Positions 6,176 through 9,509 of a stretch of 9,509 nucleotides of DNA are shown here, one piece after another. The position numbers were made by a program, and so were the translations under genes. The DNA is from a crenarchaeote SCGC AAA261-N23 (lineage in GTDB: Archaea > Thermoproteota > Thermoprotei > Gearchaeales > Gearchaeaceae): positions 1 through 9,509 of the forward strand of contig AQVQ01000043.1 of assembly GCA_000375685.1 (NCBI GenBank), read 5' to 3'. Each line of letters starts with the position of its first letter. Positions within the stretch are counted from its first letter, which is position 1. The notes under the pieces are model-generated. The model was not told the origin of the DNA. It saw only the letters and a list, made by a program, of their open reading frames with translations, and searched no databases.

Positions 6176-6191
6176 AAAATAGTCCTATTTT
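6176..6191. promoter_or_regulatory. 7-bp palindrome upstream of the Lrp-like gene
   Basis: The arms AAAATAG (6176-6182) and CTATTTT (6185-6191) are perfectly complementary around a 2-base spacer. It lies about 50 bases before the regulator's start and just upstream of its likely TATA box. Lrp/AsnC proteins bind as dimers to A/T-rich palindromes and often control their own genes, so this is a reasonable autoregulatory operator candidate. In such A/T-rich DNA a chance occurrence cannot be excluded. Confidence 0.3.
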
Positions 6192-6202
6192 TATTATAAT
6201 TA

Positions 6203-6212
6203 AGTTTTTATC
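6203..6212 (+). promoter_or_regulatory. Possible TATA box of the Lrp-like gene
   Basis: The string agtttttatc is centred about 31 bases before the ATG at 6239 and would give a very short leader. Nearby A/T-rich sequence offers alternatives, so the exact box is uncertain. No ribosome-binding sequence precedes the ATG, which agrees with a nearly leaderless mRNA. Confidence 0.3.
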
Positions 6213-6238
6213 CTCAAATAGTTAATATTTTTTATCAA

Positions 6239-7009
6239 ATGGATGAAATAGACAGAAGAATAATATTCTACCTGCTTAAAAACGGGCGCATATCTCAAAA
6301 TGAGCTATCTAAGCTCATCGGAATTAGTGTTCCTTCTATAAGTCATCGGTTTAAAAGACTTATAAGCGAAGGGATAATACGCTCATTTAAACTATTTGTT
6401 AATCCAAATTTATATGGTAAATACTATGTTTATGCAGCTTTTAAAAACATAAAAGATATTGAACATAAATTAATCTTTTCTAAGTTTAAATGCCTCGAAG
6501 AATTCAATGTATATGGAATAGAAGGGAATAGCTTAGAAGAATTGGAAAAATCGATCGAAAATCTTTCAAATGAGTTAGGTCCACCTTTTATGAAATATCT
6601 TCCAAGCCAAAATTTTATCGAATTAAGGAAGGAATATTTGAAACTCATTTATGTTCTAAATGAAAATCCTAGGCTTGAATTGCATGAAATAGCAAAAAGA
6701 ATGGATATCAAGGTAAAAAAGCTAAGAAAAATCTTAAACGAAATTAAAAACTATATGGCTGTAATACCAGAGGTGAATTTAATAAAATGTGATTCTTTTC
6801 TTTTAGCAATTTTCTCCAAAAGAATGCATTTTATAAAAACTATTACATCAAATAATTCAATACTAACAATAGACCAAGGTGGTGAAGGAATTGAAATATG
6901 TTTTATAAACGGACTAAATTTAGCAAAGAGCATAATAGAAAGAATAAAGTCTCAAGATCCATCATCATATATAATGCTAGTTTACGACTATTCAATAAGG
7001 GGTATATAA
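6239..7009 (+). CDS. Duplicated Lrp/AsnC-type transcriptional regulator
   Basis: This 256-residue DNA-binding regulator is much longer than a standard Lrp/AsnC protein (about 150). The first 50 residues are a clear AsnC-type helix-turn-helix: DEIDRRIIFYLLKNGRISQN, then ELSKLIGISVPSISHRFKRL (22-41), then the wing EGIIRSFKLFVNP. Residues 60-125 form an alternating strand/helix segment resembling the RAM effector domain. A second HTH-like unit follows (LKLIYVLNENPRLELHEIAK, then DIKVKKLRKILNEI, 134-169), then another strand/helix segment to the end. The whole looks like two HTH-plus-RAM units in tandem (inference). Lrp-like siroheme decarboxylases (AhbA/AhbB) share the fold, but nothing here points to haem synthesis. 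It starts 61 bases upstream of the MMPL gene's ATG, counted from its own stop, and probably controls it and itself. The effector is unknown. Confidence 0.85.
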   Translation: MDEIDRRIIFYLLKNGRISQNELSKLIGISVPSISHRFKRLISEGIIRSFKLFVNPNLYGKYYVYAAFKNIKDIEHKLIFSKFKCLEEFNVYGIEGNSLEELEKSIENLSNELGPPFMKYLPSQNFIELRKEYLKLIYVLNENPRLELHEIAKRMDIKVKKLRKILNEIKNYMAVIPEVNLIKCDSFLLAIFSKRMHFIKTITSNNSILTIDQGGEGIEICFINGLNLAKSIIERIKSQDPSSYIMLVYDYSIRGI

Positions 7010-7012
7010 GCA

Positions 7013-7045
7013 TTTTTTAGTTTTTGCCTAAAAAAGGCTTATGAT
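7013..7045 (+). promoter_or_regulatory. T-run and weak TATA-like site before the MMPL gene
   Basis: After the regulator's stop come six T (7013-7018) and five T (7021-7025), which could terminate part of the transcription. A weak TATA-like string, gcttatgat (7037-7045), is centred about 30 bases before the MMPL start and could give that gene its own promoter. Between them gcct and aggc form a 4-bp stem. The MMPL ATG has no ribosome-binding sequence, as expected for a leaderless message. Confidence 0.3.
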
Positions 7046-7070
7046 TTGAACATTAAACATAAGAATCTTA

Positions 7071-9197
7071 ATGAACATTTCGAATTGGATTTTCAAGCAT
7101 AGAAAAGCAATACTCATTGCATGGATTATTTTAGTGTTACTAATGATTTATCCTACAATGCTTTATTCTCAATTTATTTCATATTCACAGCAAAATTATG
7201 CTTTGAAAGACACAGAAAGTTACATTGTTTCACAAGTTTTGTCTTCAAAGAGCAACGATACATTGATTTTAGTTGTGAACTCAAACCCTTTCAATGTTTC
7301 AGCAGATAAAGTACTGAATTTTGAAAAAAACGTAAACTCACTGCCCTATGTATTTAAGGTAAGCTCTCCATTTAGTTCATACATAGCTTTTCTTTCCCAA
7401 TTATACAGTAATAAAACCTTAGCACAGGATTACGTTGAAAAATATGGATTAAAAAACATTCCAGATTTTTTAATCAAACAATACATTAGCAAAGATAACT
7501 CTACTTTTTTAATTTTCATAACTTTGAATGTAACTTCAGATTATTATTTAAGCAATGGTCAGACCCCATCTCAAGAACTTACGCCAAAAATAAAGGAAAT
7601 AGCCTCAAAATATTTTAGTTCTTATTACTTAACTGGGCAAGGTGCAATACAATATGAAACACAGCAAATAAGCTCAAGCTCAGGCTTTTTATTTGGTGTT
7701 TTATTTATAGTATTAGCAATAGCTGTAGGTATAACTTTGCGCTCATATAAGGCATCGATTTTGGCTTTAGCATTCGCGTCAATTGCTACAGTCATAGGTT
7801 ATGTAGGAATCTATATTTCTGGTTTAATAATAGGAAAGATCGACTTTGTGGTAAACTATACTTTAACAGCCGTTCTCTTAGGTATAACTACTGATTATCT
7901 TGTTTTTATGTTAGGCAGATTAAGAGAAGAAAGAGAAAATTTAAAAGATGAGAAATATGCGATATCTATAACTATAAACAAAGCAGGAAAAGTAGTTTTA
8001 ATAAGTGGATTAACTGTGGGATTAAGTTTGCTTACCTTTTCATTCATTCCAAGCTTTGTTTCATGGGGTGTAGTATTATTCGTTTCAATTTTGATAACTA
8101 TAGTGCTTATGACAACTTTACTATCTGCGATAATTTCAATATTCGATTACAAACTGTTAGGAAAATCAAGGACGAGAAGCAATGGATCTTTTAAACGGTC
8201 CTTCTTCTACAAGACTGCTTACTTTTCAGAAAAAAGAAAAATTTTGGTTATAGCTTTGATATTAATTTTTGCCATTCCTTCATTGTATTTATTCTTTAAT
8301 TTGCCTACAACTTATGATATAAGTACAGGTCTTCCAAGCAATCTTAACAGTATTCAGGGAATTAAGGTATTGCAAGATAAGTTTGGCTCTACATATCTGT
8401 TCCCGGTTTATGTTGTTGTGAACACGACTGATATCAGTGTTTTAATGAACGTTACAAAATACTTACTCTCTGTAAAAGGGATTACTGGGGGGATTGGCCC
8501 CTATCTTCTAGGAAATAATGTTGTACAAAATAATGCTAGCCAATTCTTTATTGGAGGGCATTATTACTACTACATTCTTTATTTAAATTATACGCCCTAT
8601 TCGAATGATGCAATAAAGGTTGTTGAAACGCTTAGAAATAATAGTAGCTTGTTGGTTGGGGGATTAACTTCAGATATTATAGATCAAAAAGTTTTTGCCT
8701 CAACTTACTATCCTTTATTGGAAATCCTAATAACATTAGCTGTTGCACTAGTAATAGGAATTTCCTTTAGATCTTTAAAGTATCCATTGATTTCGATTTC
8801 AGGAGTTTTTATAAGTATAAGTTGGGCAACGGCGATTTTGTACATAATATCAAACTACTTTCTATCGCAAGAATTGATTTACTTAATACCAGTAATAATT
8901 TTCGTGATTATGATGTCTTTGGGAAATGATTATAGTGTTTTCATAATTTCAAAGGCTGAGGAAGAAATTAAAAATAATGTAAAAGATGGTTTGCTTATAG
9001 CATTCTCAAAAACTGGAAAAATCGTAACCTCATTAGGAATAATATTAGCTTTATCTTTAGGCGTATTAGCTTTATTCCCAGTAGGATTTTTAGAGCAACT
9101 AGGAATAGGTTTCATCATAACGCTTTTAATAGACACTTTCATAATAAGGAACTTTTACTTTCCTGCAATGATATCACTAATGAGGAAAATTAAATAA
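7071..9197 (+). CDS. MMPL-family RND transporter
   Basis: This 708-residue inner-membrane protein of the RND superfamily, MMPL branch, exports lipids or other hydrophobic compounds using the proton gradient; the cargo is not shown. The canonical twofold plan is present: helix 1 (12-32), a large external domain (33-205), helices 2-6 (about 206-224, 228-252, 262-283, 306-328 and 332-356), a basic cytoplasmic link (360-390), helix 7 (390-410), a second external domain (411-548), and helices 8-12 (549-698). The Asp-Tyr pairs that relay protons in MMPL proteins are in helix 4 (GITTDYLVFM, Asp275-Tyr276) and helix 10 (SLGNDYSVFI, Asp620-Tyr621). The external loops hold many N-x-S/T sequons, suiting archaeal surface glycosylation. 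It starts 61 bases after the Lrp-like regulator, suggesting regulated export. It appears complete. Confidence 0.92.
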   Translation: MNISNWIFKHRKAILIAWIILVLLMIYPTMLYSQFISYSQQNYALKDTESYIVSQVLSSKSNDTLILVVNSNPFNVSADKVLNFEKNVNSLPYVFKVSSPFSSYIAFLSQLYSNKTLAQDYVEKYGLKNIPDFLIKQYISKDNSTFLIFITLNVTSDYYLSNGQTPSQELTPKIKEIASKYFSSYYLTGQGAIQYETQQISSSSGFLFGVLFIVLAIAVGITLRSYKASILALAFASIATVIGYVGIYISGLIIGKIDFVVNYTLTAVLLGITTDYLVFMLGRLREERENLKDEKYAISITINKAGKVVLISGLTVGLSLLTFSFIPSFVSWGVVLFVSILITIVLMTTLLSAIISIFDYKLLGKSRTRSNGSFKRSFFYKTAYFSEKRKILVIALILIFAIPSLYLFFNLPTTYDISTGLPSNLNSIQGIKVLQDKFGSTYLFPVYVVVNTTDISVLMNVTKYLLSVKGITGGIGPYLLGNNVVQNNASQFFIGGHYYYYILYLNYTPYSNDAIKVVETLRNNSSLLVGGLTSDIIDQKVFASTYYPLLEILITLAVALVIGISFRSLKYPLISISGVFISISWATAILYIISNYFLSQELIYLIPVIIFVIMMSLGNDYSVFIISKAEEEIKNNVKDGLLIAFSKTGKIVTSLGIILALSLGVLALFPVGFLEQLGIGFIITLLIDTFIIRNFYFPAMISLMRKIK

Positions 9198-9287
9198 TGG
9201 GAAATAGATAAATATAACATTTTATGGCGTAGTAAAAGAAAATTCTCTAAAATATAAACATAGTAATCGTTTCTTGTAAAAAATCAG

Positions 9288-9297
9288 GTATATAAAG
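9288..9297 (+). promoter_or_regulatory. Strong TATA-like box without an assigned gene
   Basis: The string gtatataaag is one of the better TATA boxes in the window. Initiation would be expected about 25 bases later, near 9315-9320, inside the left arm of the inverted repeat at 9309-9361. No plus-strand reading frame follows within the window, so any transcript would be a short non-coding RNA, or the box is not used. Confidence 0.3.
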
Positions 9298-9308
9298 AAA
9301 TCAGCTCC

Positions 9309-9361
9309 TCTACTTCAAAAACGAGATTTACTGATATATAGGTAAACTTTTTTGAAGTAGA
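9309..9361. repeat. Perfect 13-bp inverted repeat with nested stem
   Basis: The arms tctacttcaaaaa (9309-9321) and tttttgaagtaga (9349-9361) are perfectly complementary. Inside the 27-base loop a second pair, TTTAC (9327-9331) and GTAAA (9342-9346), can extend the hairpin with an asymmetric internal loop. It lies between the convergent MMPL gene and the minus-strand gene at the window end. It could be a bidirectional terminator or RNA hairpin, an operator, or the ends of a tiny mobile element; the sequence alone does not decide. Confidence 0.6.
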
Positions 9362-9412
9362 ATTTTAAACCGATAAATTTTTTCACTTTTCTCAATATCT
9401 TAAAAGTATTTT

Positions 9413-9440
9413 AAAAAAAAATAGCTTGAATAATAAAGCT
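9413..9440 (-). terminator. Hairpin plus T9 terminator of the minus-strand gene
   Basis: On the minus strand, agctttattattcaagct can form a 5-bp AGCTT/AAGCT stem and is followed after two bases by nine T. The stem overlaps the stop codon of the gene ending at 9439. This resembles an intrinsic terminator and supports that minus-strand reading frame being real. Confidence 0.5.
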
Positions 9441-9507
9441 AATAAACATACACGATTGAAACAGTTTCAGTAGCTCCATTGAAAATATTAGTGTTTCCAA
9501 CTCTCAC
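9439..9507 (-). CDS. C-terminal end of an unidentified protein (5' part outside window)
   Basis: Read on the minus strand from the window edge, 22 codons are open and end in TAG (9439-9441). The product contains NTNIFNGATETVSIVYVY at its C-terminus, an alternating beta-strand-like sequence rich in Thr, Asn and Val, of the sort seen in secreted or cell-surface archaeal proteins such as thermopsin-like ones (tentative). A T9 terminator follows at once. The fragment is too short to name the family. The 71-base open run could be chance, but the terminator placement makes a gene more likely. Confidence 0.5.
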   Translation of the reverse strand: MRVGNTNIFNGATETVSIVYVY

Positions 9508-9509
9508 TT

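Larger units (their letters stand above)
5605..6238. other. 634-base spacer with coding scraps and small inverted repeats
   Basis: No intact gene is present. The first 200 bases are A/T-rich and include a 7-bp inverted repeat TTAATTT/AAATTAA (5735-5741 and 5747-5753). From about 5820 to 6110 the composition becomes more mixed and short open pieces appear in different frames: 5906-5977, including WFTFFEGSFLGLDKMGKL, and 5958-6068, including DSSDSQQMRFVARNQFLKP. These look like the remains of one frameshifted gene whose family I cannot name. An aggagg string near 5863 looks like a ribosome-binding site but no gene follows. The last 60 bases hold the regulator's upstream sites. Confidence 0.5.

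Noticed and set aside
9450..9485. attgaaac and attgaaaa strings resembling the end of Sulfolobales CRISPR repeats
   Set aside because: There is no repeated unit of 24-37 bases with spacers, and the stretch reads as the end of a minus-strand coding sequence.

Overview
The window looks like AT-rich chromosomal DNA from a thermoacidophilic archaeon of the Sulfolobales type (inference). Genes start with little or no ribosome-binding sequence, TATA-like boxes lie about 25-30 bases before several starts, and gene ends are marked by runs of T. A protoglobin tail, a divergent EtfB/EtfA pair, a duplicated Lrp/AsnC-type regulator and an MMPL/RND membrane protein all fit such a host. No rRNA, tRNA, CRISPR array or intact insertion sequence was seen.

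Layout: (1) positions 3-2104 (+) hold the 3' end of a protoglobin gene, then etfB and etfA; the gap is 18 bases and the two ETF genes overlap by an ATGA. (2) 2105-2741 holds a 103-codon open frame without a start codon and scraps of another. (3) 2742-3596 (-) is an intact metal-dependent hydrolase of the amidohydrolase-2 family. (4) 3597-4695 is an eroded zone: broken reading frames, two that may be transposon remains, and a frameshifted PIG-L/LmbE-like deacetylase pseudogene. (5) 4696-5604 (+) is a signal-less relative of BtuF-type binding proteins with a C-x-V-C-A motif. (6) 5605-6238 is another eroded spacer. (7) 6239-9197 (+) pairs a duplicated-HTH regulator with a 12-helix MMPL transporter. 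(8) 9198-9509 contains a 13-bp perfect inverted repeat and, on the minus strand, the last 22 codons of a gene with its own hairpin and T-run.

Working together: protoglobin, EtfB and EtfA probably form one transcription unit linking a haem gas-binding protein to flavin electron transfer, but the usual ETF:quinone oxidoreductase (fixC/fixX) does not follow. The regulator and the MMPL protein probably form a second unit in which the regulator controls the exporter. The other intact genes appear to be single units. I do not see a clearly new multi-gene system; the points most worth checking are the protoglobin-ETF linkage, the altered cofactor-site residues in the ETF and the protoglobin, the cytosolic C-x-V-C-A protein and the terminal hairpin.
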